Origin: Janthinobacterium sp. TND4EL3
GTDB lineage: Bacteria; Pseudomonadota; Gammaproteobacteria; Burkholderiales; Burkholderiaceae_D
Assembly (NCBI RefSeq): GCF_900156175.1
Contig: NZ_FTMV01000002.1
Coordinates: forward strand, 124,001-188,000
Direction: 5' to 3'
DNA length: 64,000 nt
Positions 36,259 to 46,250 of this stretch are shown in pieces. How positions within the stretch are numbered: position 1 is the first letter of the stretch; each line of letters starts with the position of its first letter. The notes below the pieces were generated by a model, which was not told the DNA's origin, did not search any database, and worked only from the letters and a program-made list of their open reading frames with translations. The translations under genes were made by a program, and so were the position numbers.

Positions 36259-37152
36259 ATGAACAGCCTCTATCAGACTTCCATCCACTCCCTGCCATTG
36301 CTGGGCCACGGCAAGGTCCGCGACAACTACGCCGTTGGCGACGACAAGATCCTGATCGTCACCACGGACCGCCTGTCGGCCTTCGATGTCGTCATGAACG
36401 AGCCTATCCCCGGCAAGGGCAAGGTGCTCAACCAGATGAGCGACTTCTGGTTCGAGAAACTGGGCCATATCGTGCCGAACCACCTGACCGGCGTGGCGCC
36501 GGAATCCGTGGTGGCGCCCGAGGAAGTGGAGCAAGTCAAGGGCCGCGCCGTCGTGGCCAAGCGCCTGAAACCCATCATGGTCGAGGCAGTCGTGCGCGGC
36601 TACATCATCGGTTCGGGCTGGAAGGATTACCAGGACACGGGCAGCATCTGCGGCATCAAATTGCCAGCGGGCCTGCAACAGGCGGAAAAGCTGCCGGAAC
36701 CGATCTTCACCCCGGCAGCCAAGGCCGAGCTGGGCGAACATGACGAAAACATCAGCTTTGCGGAAATGGAAGAGCGCATCGGTGCGGAACTGGCCGCCAA
36801 GATGCGCGACGTGGCCATAGCCCTGTACAAGACGGCCGCCGAGTATGCGGCCACGCGCGGCATCATCATCGCCGACACCAAGTTCGAATTCGGCCTGGAC
36901 GACAACGGCGTCATGCACCTGATGGATGAAGTGCTGACGGCCGACTCGTCGCGCTTCTGGCCCGCCGATTCCTACCAGCCAGGCATCTCGCCGCCGTCGT
37001 TCGACAAGCAATTCGTGCGCGACTACCTGGAAACGTTGACCTGGGGCAAAACCGCACCGGCGCCCGCGCTGCCGGCCGACGTCATCGAAAAAACCCAGGC
37101 CAAGTACTTCGAAGCCATCGAACGCCTGACGGGCGAGAAGCTGAAGGCCTGA
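36259..37152 (+). CDS. purC: SAICAR synthetase
   Basis: 297 residues. Joins CAIR and aspartate with ATP in purine synthesis. It has the [28 protein letters not shown] opening, the [14 protein letters not shown] block and the DTKFEFGLD catalytic segment. It belongs to the long form seen in betaproteobacteria and yeast. purE begins two bases after its stop, so the two are cotranscribed. Confidence 0.96.
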   Translation: MNSLYQTSIHSLPLLGHGKVRDNYAVGDDKILIVTTDRLSAFDVVMNEPIPGKGKVLNQMSDFWFEKLGHIVPNHLTGVAPESVVAPEEVEQVKGRAVVAKRLKPIMVEAVVRGYIIGSGWKDYQDTGSICGIKLPAGLQQAEKLPEPIFTPAAKAELGEHDENISFAEMEERIGAELAAKMRDVAIALYKTAAEYAATRGIIIADTKFEFGLDDNGVMHLMDEVLTADSSRFWPADSYQPGISPPSFDKQFVRDYLETLTWGKTAPAPALPADVIEKTQAKYFEAIERLTGEKLKA

Positions 37153-37153
37153 G

Positions 37154-37651
37154 ATGAGCGAGCAGAATAAGCCGCTGGTCGGCGTCATCATGGGGTCGTC
37201 CTCGGACTGGGACGTGATGCAGAATGCAGTTGCCATCCTGAAACAGTTTGGCGTGCCATACGAGGCGCAAGTCATTTCCGCGCACCGCATGCCCGACGAG
37301 ATGTATGCGTACGCGAAAAGCGCGCGCGCGCGCGGCTTGCGCGCCATCATCGCCGGCGCCGGCGGTGCCGCCCACCTGCCCGGCATGGTGGCGGCGATGA
37401 CCATCGTGCCCGTGCTGGGCGTGCCCGTGCCGTCGAAATACCTGCGCGGCGAAGATTCCATGCTGTCCATCCTGCAAATGCCCAAGGGCGTGCCGGTGGC
37501 CACCTTCGCCATCGGCGAAGCGGGCGCGGCGAATGCGGCGCTGACGGCCGTGGCCATGCTTGCCGCCAACGACGACGCCCTGGCCGAGCAGCTGGAAGCG
37601 TTCCGCGTGACGCAAACGGCCGCCGCCAAGGCCATGGTCTTGCCTGAATAA
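37154..37651 (+). CDS. purE: N5-CAIR mutase PurE
   Basis: 165 residues. Converts N5-CAIR to CAIR. Motifs are [24 protein letters not shown] with the catalytic His, and [14 protein letters not shown]. The presence of PurK next door shows the two-step PurK/PurE route. Confidence 0.97.
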   Translation: MSEQNKPLVGVIMGSSSDWDVMQNAVAILKQFGVPYEAQVISAHRMPDEMYAYAKSARARGLRAIIAGAGGAAHLPGMVAAMTIVPVLGVPVPSKYLRGEDSMLSILQMPKGVPVATFAIGEAGAANAALTAVAMLAANDDALAEQLEAFRVTQTAAAKAMVLPE

Positions 37652-37666
37652 TGTGCTTGAAAAATA

Positions 37667-38863
37667 ATGAATAGTAAATCGACTTCCCCATTGCTGCCTG
37701 CCGCCAACCCACCGGCGTGGCTGGGCGTGATGGGCGGCGGCCAGCTCGGCCGCATGTTTGCCCAGGCCGCCCAAGGCATGGGTTACCAGGTGGCTGTGCT
37801 GGAACCATCGGACGCCTGCCCTGCGGGGCAGGTGGCGCAGCGCCTGGTCAATGCCGGCTACAGCGATGCAGCCGGCCTCGACGCCCTGGCCGCGCAATGC
37901 CTGGCCGTCACCACGGAATTCGAGAACGTGCCGGCCGACAGCCTGTCGCGCCTGGCCGAACGCGTCTTCGTGGCGCCGGATGCCCATGGCGTGTCGGTGG
38001 CGCAGGACCGCATCGCGGAAAAACGTTTCTTTGTCGACTGTGCAAGCAAATCCGGCGTGCTGCCGGCGCCGCACATGGTGATTGCCACGCAGGACGATAT
38101 CGACAGCATCGCCGATGACTTGCTGCCAGGCATACTGAAAACCGTGCGCATGGGCTATGACGGCAAGGGCCAGTACCGCGTGCGCACGCGCGACGAGGTG
38201 CGCGCCGCGTTCGCGGAAATGGGCGAAGTAACTTGCCTGCTGGAAAAGATGCTGCCGCTGGCGTATGAAGTGTCCGTGCTGACGGCGCGCGGCGTGGACG
38301 GTGCATCGGTCGTGTATCCGATCGCCGAAAACGTGCACCGCGACGGCGTCTTGTTTACCACCACGGTGCCGGGCCCGAACGTGTCGGACGACTGCGCCGC
38401 CCGCGCGCAGCGCGCGGCGCAGGCCATGGTTGCCGAACTCGGCTATGTCGGCGTGCTGTGCATCGAATTTTTCGTGCTCACCGACGGCAGCCTGGTGGTC
38501 AATGAAATGGCGCCGCGTCCGCACAACAGCGGCCACTACACGATGGATGCCTGCGTCACCAGCCAGTTCGCGCAGCAGGTGCGGGCCATGGCGCGCCTGC
38601 CCTTGGGCGAGGTGCGCCAGCATTCGCCGGCCGTGATGCTCAACATCCTCGGCGACGCCTGGTTTGCCGACGGCAGCGATGTCGCCTGTGAACCGGCCTG
38701 GGACCGCATCCTGGCCTTGCCGGGCGCGTGTTTGCACCTGTACGGCAAGGGCGATCCGCGCCGTGGCCGCAAGATGGGCCATCTGACCTTCATCGCGGCC
38801 AGCTTGCCAGAGGCGCAGCAGCGCTTGCGCGACGCTTGCCTGATCCTGGGAATCGCGCCGTGA
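37667..38863 (+). CDS. purK: N5-carboxyaminoimidazole ribonucleotide synthase
   Basis: 398 residues, ATP-grasp enzyme that makes N5-CAIR from AIR, bicarbonate and ATP, the substrate of PurE. It has [21 protein letters not shown], the ATP-grasp core ([15 protein letters not shown]) and [15 protein letters not shown]. The stop overlaps the GTG start of sua5 (GTGA). Confidence 0.97.
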   Translation: MNSKSTSPLLPAANPPAWLGVMGGGQLGRMFAQAAQGMGYQVAVLEPSDACPAGQVAQRLVNAGYSDAAGLDALAAQCLAVTTEFENVPADSLSRLAERVFVAPDAHGVSVAQDRIAEKRFFVDCASKSGVLPAPHMVIATQDDIDSIADDLLPGILKTVRMGYDGKGQYRVRTRDEVRAAFAEMGEVTCLLEKMLPLAYEVSVLTARGVDGASVVYPIAENVHRDGVLFTTTVPGPNVSDDCAARAQRAAQAMVAELGYVGVLCIEFFVLTDGSLVVNEMAPRPHNSGHYTMDACVTSQFAQQVRAMARLPLGEVRQHSPAVMLNILGDAWFADGSDVACEPAWDRILALPGACLHLYGKGDPRRGRKMGHLTFIAASLPEAQQRLRDACLILGIAP

Positions 38864-39879
38864 GCGTGCCCGCAGACGACCTGGCGGCCGCGGCCGCCGT
38901 ACTGGAAGCGGGCGGCCTCGTCGCTTTCCCCACGGAAACGGTGTACGGCCTGGGCGCCGATGCGGAAAACCCGGCCGCCGTGGCGCGCATCTACGAAGCC
39001 AAGGGCCGTCCCTCGGACCACCCCGTGATCGTGCACGTGGCGCCCGGCGCCGACCTGGCGCACTGGTCCGATGATCTCCCGCCCGAGGCGCAGCAACTGG
39101 TGGCTGCCTTCTGGCCGGGGCCATTGACCCTGATCGTCAAGCGCGCCGCGCACATTCCCGATGCCGTTTCCGGCGGCCAGGATACGGTGGGCTTGCGCTG
39201 CCCCTCGCATCCGGTGGCTATCGAACTGCTACGCACGTTCAAGGGCGGCAAGGGGGGGCTGGCGGCGCCCTCGGCCAACAAGTTCGGCAACGTCAGCCCC
39301 ACCACGGCGCAGCACGTGCGCGATGAATTCGCCGCGGAACTGGGCAGCGGCTTGCTGGGCGCGGTCCTCGATGGCGGCCAGAGCGACGTGGGCATCGAGT
39401 CGACCATCGTCGACCTGTCGCGCCTGGCCACGCACGGCCCCGTGCTGCTGCGTCCCGGCCATATCAGCAGCGAGCAGATCGCCGCCGTCATCGGCCGCGC
39501 ACCGGCTGTTGCCGACGCGGCCGCGCCGCGCGCCTCGGGCACGCTGGAATCGCACTACGCGCCACACACGCCTGTTGCGATGCAGCACGGCGATGCGCTC
39601 GGTGCGACCTTGAACCGCTTGCTCAATGACGGGCGCCGCGTGGCGCTGATCCACTACTCGGACATGCCGCCGGCCAGCGCCAGCGTGCGCCTGGCGGCCG
39701 ACCCGCACAGCTACGCACATGCGCTGTACGCCTCGCTGCGCACGATGGACCAGGTCGGCGCCGAGCTGATCCTCGTCGAAGCGCCCCCCACCGGCCCCGC
39801 GTGGCTGGGCATCAACGACCGTTTGCGGCGCGCCGCTTTCGGCTCAAGTGGCATCTTGCAGCAATTTCTATCCGCATAA
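38860..39879 (+). CDS. L-threonylcarbamoyladenylate synthase, two-domain Sua5 type
   Basis: 339 residues from the GTG at 38860, which overlaps the purK stop. The YrdC domain (about residues 10-195) has [16 protein letters not shown] and [13 protein letters not shown], followed by the roughly 130-residue C-terminal Sua5 domain after the linker [17 protein letters not shown]. It makes threonylcarbamoyl-AMP for the t6A modification of tRNAs. The window also encodes TcdA, which converts t6A to cyclic t6A. It is the last gene of the cluster and is closed by a strong terminator. Confidence 0.92.
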   Translation: MSVPADDLAAAAAVLEAGGLVAFPTETVYGLGADAENPAAVARIYEAKGRPSDHPVIVHVAPGADLAHWSDDLPPEAQQLVAAFWPGPLTLIVKRAAHIPDAVSGGQDTVGLRCPSHPVAIELLRTFKGGKGGLAAPSANKFGNVSPTTAQHVRDEFAAELGSGLLGAVLDGGQSDVGIESTIVDLSRLATHGPVLLRPGHISSEQIAAVIGRAPAVADAAAPRASGTLESHYAPHTPVAMQHGDALGATLNRLLNDGRRVALIHYSDMPPASASVRLAADPHSYAHALYASLRTMDQVGAELILVEAPPTGPAWLGINDRLRRAAFGSSGILQQFLSA

Positions 39880-39880
39880 T

Positions 39881-39907
39881 AAAAAGCCCCGCAAGGGGCT
39901 TTTTATT
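39881..39907 (+). terminator. Rho-independent terminator of the pgk-to-sua5 cluster
   Basis: AAAAAGCCCC, a GCAA tetraloop (39891-39894), then GGGGCTTTTTATT. Confidence 0.93.
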
Positions 39908-40009
39908 GATGCAGCGCAATAGAGATGCTTGCCACGAAACATACATCATCCCCCATAATTGACTCCATTTCCCTCGCGTGACAGGGGTATGGCCGTTGTT
40001 GTTATTTAG

Positions 40010-40037
40010 TTGATTTTGCAAGCATAATTTCTATACA
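40010..40037 (+). promoter_or_regulatory. Possible promoter of the GDSL lipoprotein gene
   Basis: TTGATT (40010-40015), a 16-base spacer and TATACA (40032-40037) in an AT-rich gap between the upstream terminator and the ATG at 40124. A strong ribosome-binding site (GAGGAG) precedes the ATG. Confidence 0.45.
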
Positions 40038-40123
40038 AGCCCAATGAACGATGGCATATTAGTTGGGTAGCGAATAGCACGCCCGTTCGTTTAGAAACCA
40101 GAAAAAAGACCCGAGGAGACAAA

Positions 40124-41509
40124 ATGCATCAAACCAAATTCGCGCTTGCCGTGCTGACTGCGGCTGTCCTGGCCGGTTGCGGCGGTTCCAGCGGCGGCGA
40201 TCAAACCCTGAAAGTCAAGTATTCGGCCCAGGTGTCGTTCGGCGACAGCCTGTCCGACGTCGGCTCGTATGCCGTGGGCACCGTGGCCAAGCTCGGTGGA
40301 GGCAAGTTCACCATCAATGGCGACAATACCAAGATCAATCCTGAACTGACGGGCAAGAACTGGACCGAGCACCTGGCCGCGCAATTCGGCCTGCCAGCGC
40401 CATGCGCGGCCGAGACCGGGCTGGAAGGCAATGCGGCACAAGGCTTCTTCGTGCCGCGCGTCAAGCATCCCGGCTGCTACGGCTACGCCATGGGCGGTTC
40501 GCGCGTGACCAACCCTATCGGTCCGAACAACGCGGCAACGGGCAGCGCGCTGGGGGCCCTGACCGTGCCCGTGGCGGTACAGATTCAGAATCACCTGGCA
40601 GCCACTGGCGGCAAGTTCAGCGGCACGGAAGCCGTCTTCGTGATGGCCGGCGGCAATGACGTGCTGTACCAGCTGGGCGCACTGCAGGCCGGTGCTACGG
40701 CCGCCGGCAACGCTGCCGGTGCGACGGCCGGCGCGCAGGCCTTTGTTACCAATCTGGCGACGGCGCTGGCCGCCGGCGCTACCGTTCCCGCGACGGCGGT
40801 GCAGGCCATCGCTGCGGCCATCATCGCGGAAAATGCCAATCCCGGCCATACAGACGCATCCGTGGTGACTGCTGCTGCCACTGCCGCTTACATGGCGGGC
40901 AATCTGAATGCACCAGCGTTGGCGGCCGCCGCCGCAACCAAGGCCAAGGCCGACGCCACTGTCACCGGCAACGCTGCTGGCGCCAAGGCCGGCGCCGATT
41001 ACGCTGCCGCCCAGGGACCATTGCTGGTTGCCTCCATGAAACAAGCTGGTACCGAACTGGTGGCGCTCGTCAAGGACAAGATCATCGCCAATGGCGCCAA
41101 CTATGTCATCGTCAACAATCTGCCTGACGTGGCCGGCACGCCGTCGGGCCTGAGCAAGGATGCCAATACCAAGGCGCTCATCAATGCCATGGTCGGCGCC
41201 TTCAATGGCGAACTGAGCGGCGGCCTGAATGGCAATGCGAAAGTCCTGCTGGTCGATGTGTTTGCCGTCAGCCATGACCAGGGTGTCAATCCCGGTCCGT
41301 ATGGCTTGACCAATGTCAGCGAGCCGGCGTGCGACCTGACGCCAGCGAAAAACATCCTGGGCAGTTCGCTGGTGTGCAACGGCACGAACCTGAAGGCTGG
41401 CGACGTCAGCCACTACTCGTATGCCGACGATGTGCACCCTACGCCGTTCAACAACCTGTTGCTGGCCCGCTACGTGGCCAAGGACATGGTCGTGCGGGGC
41501 TGGCTGTAA
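40124..41509 (+). CDS. SGNH/GDSL esterase lipoprotein with Ala-rich insertion
   Basis: 461 residues. A lipoprotein signal peptide ends with lipobox LAGC, Cys19 being the likely lipidated residue. The esterase blocks are FGDSLSDVGSY (nucleophile Ser), VMAGGNDVL (block III Asn) and DDVHPTPFNN (Asp/His). Between block III and the C-terminal part lies an Ala/Gly/Thr-rich stretch (about residues 185-310) that is probably helical and is absent from the minimal fold. It resembles extracellular or surface phospholipase/esterase proteins. The OmpW-like porin gene follows after 99 bases, and the two may be cotranscribed. Confidence 0.85.
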   Translation: MHQTKFALAVLTAAVLAGCGGSSGGDQTLKVKYSAQVSFGDSLSDVGSYAVGTVAKLGGGKFTINGDNTKINPELTGKNWTEHLAAQFGLPAPCAAETGLEGNAAQGFFVPRVKHPGCYGYAMGGSRVTNPIGPNNAATGSALGALTVPVAVQIQNHLAATGGKFSGTEAVFVMAGGNDVLYQLGALQAGATAAGNAAGATAGAQAFVTNLATALAAGATVPATAVQAIAAAIIAENANPGHTDASVVTAAATAAYMAGNLNAPALAAAAATKAKADATVTGNAAGAKAGADYAAAQGPLLVASMKQAGTELVALVKDKIIANGANYVIVNNLPDVAGTPSGLSKDANTKALINAMVGAFNGELSGGLNGNAKVLLVDVFAVSHDQGVNPGPYGLTNVSEPACDLTPAKNILGSSLVCNGTNLKAGDVSHYSYADDVHPTPFNNLLLARYVAKDMVVRGWL

Positions 41510-41608
41510 GGGATGGCCGCGCCGGCTGCGCCACCTTGGCGCGGCTGGCGCCGGCAGCGACAAGATTCGATAGCGGAACACTCCGCACACAATGACACAG
41601 GAGACAAG

Positions 41609-42295
41609 ATGAAGAATCGTTTGAATACCGCAGTGCGCGTGCTGGCCGCAGCTGCCGCGATGGCCGTGGCGACGGGCGCTTCGGCGCAGAGCGCAGGCAC
41701 CTGGATGGCCAAGGTCGGCGTCAACAAGATCACGCCGCACGTGGACAGTGGCGACATTTCCGCACCGGCACTGCCCGGCACGAAGGCCGACGTCAAGGCG
41801 GACACCAAGCCCATCCTGACCTTTGCCTACATGATCACGGACAATATTTCCGCTGAAATGATCCTGGGCGTGCCCTACAAGCATGATTTGATCGGCGATG
41901 GCTCCATCAAGGGCACGGGCAAGCTGGGCACGGCGGAAGCCTTGCCGCCGACGGCCTTCATCCAGTACCGTTTCTTCCAGCCCAATGCCATGATCCGTCC
42001 GTACGTGGGCGCGGGCTTGACGTATGCTTATTTCCAAAAGGAAACTGGTTCCGGCCAGATGACGGCCTTGCTCGATCCGGGTGGCTCGCCTGTCACCTAC
42101 CGCATGGATAACAAGCTGGCCGGCAGCCTGGTGGTCGGCAGCACCTTGTCCATCAACGAGCGCTGGTTTGCGGACGTGGCCGTGGTCAAGACCTTCCTGA
42201 AGACCAAGGCAAAATTCTCGACGGGGCAGACGCAGGACATCAAGCTCGACCCGCTCGCCGTGAGTGTCAGCATCGGGTATAAATTTACCCTGTAA
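41609..42295 (+). CDS. OmpW-family outer-membrane protein
   Basis: 228 residues with a signal peptide ending ASAQS at about residue 27. The mature protein begins GTWMAKVGVNKITPH and is built of amphipathic beta strands, ending with the outer-membrane signature GYKFTL (terminal aromatic position followed by Thr-Leu). OmpW forms a small eight-stranded barrel thought to pass hydrophobic molecules. ACAGGAG lies before the ATG at 41609. A terminator follows. Confidence 0.9.
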   Translation: MKNRLNTAVRVLAAAAAMAVATGASAQSAGTWMAKVGVNKITPHVDSGDISAPALPGTKADVKADTKPILTFAYMITDNISAEMILGVPYKHDLIGDGSIKGTGKLGTAEALPPTAFIQYRFFQPNAMIRPYVGAGLTYAYFQKETGSGQMTALLDPGGSPVTYRMDNKLAGSLVVGSTLSINERWFADVAVVKTFLKTKAKFSTGQTQDIKLDPLAVSVSIGYKFTL

Positions 42296-42297
42296 AA

Positions 42298-42328
42298 CAA
42301 AAAATCCGCCTCGGCGGATTTTTTTTTC
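42298..42328 (+). terminator. Rho-independent terminator after ompW
   Basis: AATCCGC (42303-42309), loop CTCG, GCGGATT (42314-42320), then a long T run, with A residues on the left. It can work in both directions and also separates the convergent flavin reductase gene. Confidence 0.9.
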
Positions 42329-42338
42329 GTCCCGCGGC

Positions 42339-42845
42339 TCAGGCCGGCGGGATATTGAACTGACCATTGTGGAAGATCAAGGGCGCTTGCGATGTAAACG
42401 CGCATTGTTCCACTTCACCCACGAAAATGACGTGGTCGCCTTCCGGGTAGCGGCTGCGGTTGTGGCATTCGAACCAGGCCGATACGCCTTTGAGGATGGG
42501 CTGTCCCGTGCGCGACAGTTCGTACTCGACATCGTCGAAGGGGTTTGGCGTGCGGCGCGAAAAGCGCGTCGCCAGTTCCGCCTGGTCGGCGCCCAGTACA
42601 TTGATGACGTAATGCGAGTTGCCGCTGAAGATGGGCATGCTGTTGGCCACCGTGCCCAGGCTCCACAGCACCAGCGGCGGCGACAGCGAGACGGAATTGA
42701 AGGAACTGGCCGTGAGGCCGCGGAAACTGCCGTCGGCCAGGCGCGTGGTAATCACCGTCACGCCGGTGGCAAACTGCGACAATGCCTGACGAAAATGTTT
42801 CGTATCGAATTCTTGCGCTGGCGCGCGGGGAGAGCGTGTGTTCAT
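42339..42845 (-). CDS. Flavin reductase-like (HpaC/RutF type) protein
   Basis: 168 residues of the FMN-binding split-barrel flavin reductase family. Motifs are LSQFATGVTVITT, GLTASSFNSVSLSPPLVLWSL and GDHVIFVGEVE. Such proteins reduce FMN or FAD with NAD(P)H and hand it to a monooxygenase. No monooxygenase gene is nearby, so the partner is unknown. Single gene convergent with ompW and divergent from msrA. Confidence 0.9.
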   Translation of the reverse strand: MNTRSPRAPAQEFDTKHFRQALSQFATGVTVITTRLADGSFRGLTASSFNSVSLSPPLVLWSLGTVANSMPIFSGNSHYVINVLGADQAELATRFSRRTPNPFDDVEYELSRTGQPILKGVSAWFECHNRSRYPEGDHVIFVGEVEQCAFTSQAPLIFHNGQFNIPPA

Positions 42846-43021
42846 GGGGGACCTGTCTATTTGCTGCCATTATGCCAAAAATCGGCCATGCCAGCGCAAT
42901 CGTGGCCCGCATGCCCTTCCGTGCGGTGCCTCACGCGCCGTTTCACGCGGCGCTGCAGGCCGTGGCGCTTTGCGTTACAGTGGTGAAATGATAAGTCGCA
43001 GAAGCGTTGCGGGAGAGCATC

Positions 43022-43555
43022 ATGAATGGACAGGCGGAAGTGGCGGTACTGGGCGGCGGCTGTTTCTGGTGCCTGGCCGCCGTGTACGGGGAAGTGCGCG
43101 GCGTGACGCGCGTCGAGTCCGGCTACACGGGCGGCAGCGTGCCCGATCCCACGTATGAGCAGATTTGCACGGGCGCGACGGGACACGCGGAAGTGGTGCG
43201 CCTGGAATTCGACCCGGCCGTCATCAGCTATCACGATTTGCTGGAAATCTTCTTTACGCTGCACGACCCCACCACCCTGAACCGGCAGGGCAATGATGTC
43301 GGCACGCAATACCGCTCCGTCATCTATTACCAGTCGGCCGAGCAGGAAAAAGTGGCGCGCAAGGTGCTGGCCGAGATGGCCGGCGTGTGGGACGCGCCCA
43401 TCGTCACGGAACTGGCGCCGGCCCAGCCGTATTACCGGGCAGAGGATTACCACCAGAATTATTTCGAACAGCATCCGCTGCAGGGCTATTGCGCCTTCGT
43501 GGTGGCGCCCAAGATGGAAAAGTTCCGCGCCATGTATGCGGGGCGCCTGAAATGA
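43022..43555 (+). CDS. msrA: Peptide-methionine (S)-S-oxide reductase
   Basis: 177 residues. Repairs oxidised methionine in proteins. The catalytic Cys is in GGGCFWCLAAVY (GCFWC), followed by VESGYTGGSVPDPTYEQICTG and FFTLHDPTTLNRQGNDVGTQYRS. The C-terminus GYCAFVVAPK provides a recycling-Cys candidate. The start at 43022 has GGGAGAG upstream. Convergent with cfa, with about 22 bases between stops. Confidence 0.96.
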   Translation: MNGQAEVAVLGGGCFWCLAAVYGEVRGVTRVESGYTGGSVPDPTYEQICTGATGHAEVVRLEFDPAVISYHDLLEIFFTLHDPTTLNRQGNDVGTQYRSVIYYQSAEQEKVARKVLAEMAGVWDAPIVTELAPAQPYYRAEDYHQNYFEQHPLQGYCAFVVAPKMEKFRAMYAGRLK

Positions 43556-43577
43556 ACGCCCCGCGCGCGTCCGCCTG

Positions 43578-44825
43578 TCAGGCCGCGAGCACGGGCGCCG
43601 GGTTTGCGGCCGTCCCGTACATGTAGTTGCGCGACCATGGCAGGGTCGATGAACGCCGGCCCGCCTTCACGCAGACGATCTGGTACAGGCTGATCAGGTC
43701 TTGCTCGAAGGCATAGGCGCAGCCGGCCAGGTAGACGTGCCAGATGCGGAAGCGCCGCTCGCCCGCCAGCGGACGGATCAGCTCGGCGTTGGCTTCGAAA
43801 TTCTCCGTCCACAGGGCGCAGGTGCGCGCATAGTGGCGCCGCAGGTTTTCCACGTCCAGCACTTCCAGTCCCCCTTGCTGCATGGTTTTCAGCACATTGC
43901 CGATGTGCGCGAGCTCGCCGTGCGGAAACACATATTTTTCGATGAATTCCCCGCCCCCATACGGTGTTTCGCCATTGTCCGGGTCGGTCGAGGTGATGCC
44001 GTGGTTCATCGCCATGCCATCCGGCGCCAGCAGCTTGTTGATGATGGAAAAGTACTCGGGTAAATGTTTCAAGCCCACGTGCTCGAACATGCCCACGCTG
44101 GTGATGCGGTCGAACTGGCCCGTCACGTCGCGGTAGTCCTGCAGGCGGATATCGATCAGGTGGGCCAGGCCGGCCGCCGCCACGCGCTCGCGCGCCAGCG
44201 CGTACTGGTTTTCCGACAGGGTCACGCCCACGCAGCGCACGCCATATTGCTGCGCGGCACGCATGACGAGCGCACCCCAGCCGCAGCCGATGTCGAGCAG
44301 GGTCTGGCCCGGCTGCAGCTGGATTTTCTTCAGGATATGGTCGATCTTCTTGACTTGCGCCTGCGCCAGGGTTTCATCGCCGTGTTCAAAGTAGGCGCAG
44401 GAATACACGAGGGCGGGGTCGAGGAATTGCTCGTAGAAGGCATTCGACACGTCGTAATGGTAGCGGATGGCTTCGGCATCCTTGCTCTTGTCGTGCGTAA
44501 AGCTGCGCACGATGCGGGCCAGCTTGCCTTCCGGTTTCAAGGTGTTACGGGCCAGGGCATTGCAGATGGAAATCATGTCCATCGCCGTGCCCCTGACCTC
44601 GATATTGCCTTCCACATAAGCCGAGCCCAGGTTGGCCAGCGAGGGGTTCAGCAGATAGCGGGCCGAGGCGACGGTCGGCAGGCGGATGGTGACCCTGGGT
44701 GCTTCGCTGGACAGGTCGACGTGCTGGCCGTTCCATAATTCTATGCGCAGCGGCAAGGCGGTCTTGCTGCGGATGCCGGCGATCCAGGACTTGAGTTGGT
44801 TTTGTACAAACAAAATGGCCTCCAA
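43578..44825 (-). CDS. cfa: Cyclopropane-fatty-acyl-phospholipid synthase
   Basis: 415 residues. Transfers a methylene group from SAM to double bonds of membrane phospholipids, often in stationary phase or stress. The N-terminal lipid-binding domain is followed by the SAM domain with LDIGCGWGALVMRAA and the VGMFEHVG block. YSCAYFEHGDETLAQAQ is also typical. About 30 residues longer than the E. coli enzyme. Gap of 115 bases to the next gene holds its likely promoter. Confidence 0.94.
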   Translation of the reverse strand: MEAILFVQNQLKSWIAGIRSKTALPLRIELWNGQHVDLSSEAPRVTIRLPTVASARYLLNPSLANLGSAYVEGNIEVRGTAMDMISICNALARNTLKPEGKLARIVRSFTHDKSKDAEAIRYHYDVSNAFYEQFLDPALVYSCAYFEHGDETLAQAQVKKIDHILKKIQLQPGQTLLDIGCGWGALVMRAAQQYGVRCVGVTLSENQYALARERVAAAGLAHLIDIRLQDYRDVTGQFDRITSVGMFEHVGLKHLPEYFSIINKLLAPDGMAMNHGITSTDPDNGETPYGGGEFIEKYVFPHGELAHIGNVLKTMQQGGLEVLDVENLRRHYARTCALWTENFEANAELIRPLAGERRFRIWHVYLAGCAYAFEQDLISLYQIVCVKAGRRSSTLPWSRNYMYGTAANPAPVLAA

Positions 44826-44940
44826 TGAAGCGGCCGCCGTGGCAGCCGCAAATTGAGAAACAATGTCATTTAGTAACTTCTACCCTCATAGCCTACACCT
44901 ATATTGCACAGCTTGCTTTGCGCCGCCTCGGCTTTCCTGC

Positions 44941-46149
44941 TTATGGTTGCAAACGTTGCATGCTCCATTGCCCGTCGGCACCGCGTGTAAACACGATGCG
45001 GTCATGGAAGCGCGAACGGCGCCCCTGCCAGAATTCGATGCGTTCCGGCTGCAATCGGTAGCCGCCCCAGTGGGCCGGGCGCGGCGGCTGGGCGTCGCCG
45101 ACGGCGGCGGCCACGGCCTCGTAATTGCTTTCCAGCGCGGCACGGTCGGCGATGGGCGCGCTTTGCTGTGAGGCAATAGCGGACAGCCGGCTTTGCAGGG
45201 GACGCACATTGAAATACTCGTCGCTCTCGGCCGCCGTGGTTTTCACCACCGTGCCTTCGATGCGCACTTGCCGCTCCAGCTCGCGCCAGAAGAACAGCAG
45301 GGCCGCGTGCGGGTTGTGTTCGAGCTGCCGGCCCTTGTCGCTGTGGTAATTCGTGTACCAGGTAAAGCCCCGTTCGTCGAACTGCTTGATCAGCACGATG
45401 CGCGAGCTGGGCTTGCCCTCGGCACTGACGGTGGACAAGTCCATGGCGTTCGGCTCCATCACTTGGGCGTGGACGGCCTCGGCAAACCATTTCTGGAACT
45501 GGGCCACGGGATCGGCCAGCACATCGGTCTCGCTCAGGCTCGATTGCACGTAATCGGTGCGCATGGCGGCCAGCAAGGCGGCCGGGTCTGCCTGCACGGG
45601 GGCTTCCGGCGCCTCCGGCGCAATGCCGCGGCGGCGCTGCATGGCCGTGCCCAGCTGCTCCATCTGCTGCACGCTGAACAGGCGCTTGGCCATCGGTGCC
45701 AGCTGGCCTTCTTCCTTGGCCATGTGGGCCTGGTAGGCGGCGACATAGTCGCGCACGCCGTGGGCCGACAGCTGCACGCCCGTGCCGGCCGCAATGGCGT
45801 CCAGTTCCGGGCGCAGGCTCAGCCAGGCCTGGTCCATGCGCTGGTGGTCGGCGAGGATCTCGGGTACCAGCGTGACCAGCAGGGCCGCGTCCTCGCCCGT
45901 GGCGGTCGCTTGCAGCATGGGCATCAGGTCTTGTTCTTCATCATCATGGTGCAGATGGGCGGCTTTATTGAAATATTGCAACACTGCCTTCGCCGCCTGC
46001 TGCGCGTCTGCCGTGTTGCCGTGCTGCGCCAGGTGGGCCAGCAGGTTTTGCAGCGTGCTCAGCTGCTTGCGGATCTTGTCGTGGCAATGCTTGAGGACGG
46101 CGATAGGCTGGTCAAAGCCGGGAACGGAGTCGAACAGGGGAGTAGTCAT
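44941..46149 (-). CDS. pdxH: Hemerythrin-PdxH fusion: HHE domain + pyridoxamine 5'-phosphate oxidase
   Basis: One continuous 402-residue frame. Residues 1-170 are a hemerythrin-like HHE domain with candidate di-iron ligands His23, His68, Glu72, His102, His142 and Glu146. After a Pro/Ala/Glu linker (about 174-190), residues 196-402 form a complete pyridoxamine/pyridoxine 5'-phosphate oxidase: FMN-binding SSRIVLIKQFDERGFTWYTNY, ALLFFWRELERQVRIEG and the C-terminal WGGYRLQPERIEFWQGR, which supplies PLP (vitamin B6). Both halves look intact. The ATG at 46149 gives MTTPLFDSVPG. An oxygen- or iron-responsive module may modulate the oxygen-using oxidase; that is inference. It is monocistronic and divergent from tcdA. 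Confidence 0.92.
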   Translation of the reverse strand: MTTPLFDSVPGFDQPIAVLKHCHDKIRKQLSTLQNLLAHLAQHGNTADAQQAAKAVLQYFNKAAHLHHDDEEQDLMPMLQATATGEDAALLVTLVPEILADHQRMDQAWLSLRPELDAIAAGTGVQLSAHGVRDYVAAYQAHMAKEEGQLAPMAKRLFSVQQMEQLGTAMQRRRGIAPEAPEAPVQADPAALLAAMRTDYVQSSLSETDVLADPVAQFQKWFAEAVHAQVMEPNAMDLSTVSAEGKPSSRIVLIKQFDERGFTWYTNYHSDKGRQLEHNPHAALLFFWRELERQVRIEGTVVKTTAAESDEYFNVRPLQSRLSAIASQQSAPIADRAALESNYEAVAAAVGDAQPPRPAHWGGYRLQPERIEFWQGRRSRFHDRIVFTRGADGQWSMQRLQP

Positions 46150-46250
46150 GGCGAGTTCTCGTGGTGGGCGGTGTGGGGGCGCGGCGACAGTCTGGCCTTG
46201 TCGCTGTGTCAATCCGGCTATTTTAGAATATCCGCCAGCGCAGTGTCCGT

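Noticed and set aside
34276..37779. A very long open frame on the minus strand opposite pyk, fba, purC and purE
   Set aside because: The plus-strand genes are certain enzymes. The minus frame is His/Gly/Arg-rich without any recognisable domain, the usual mirror effect in GC-rich DNA.
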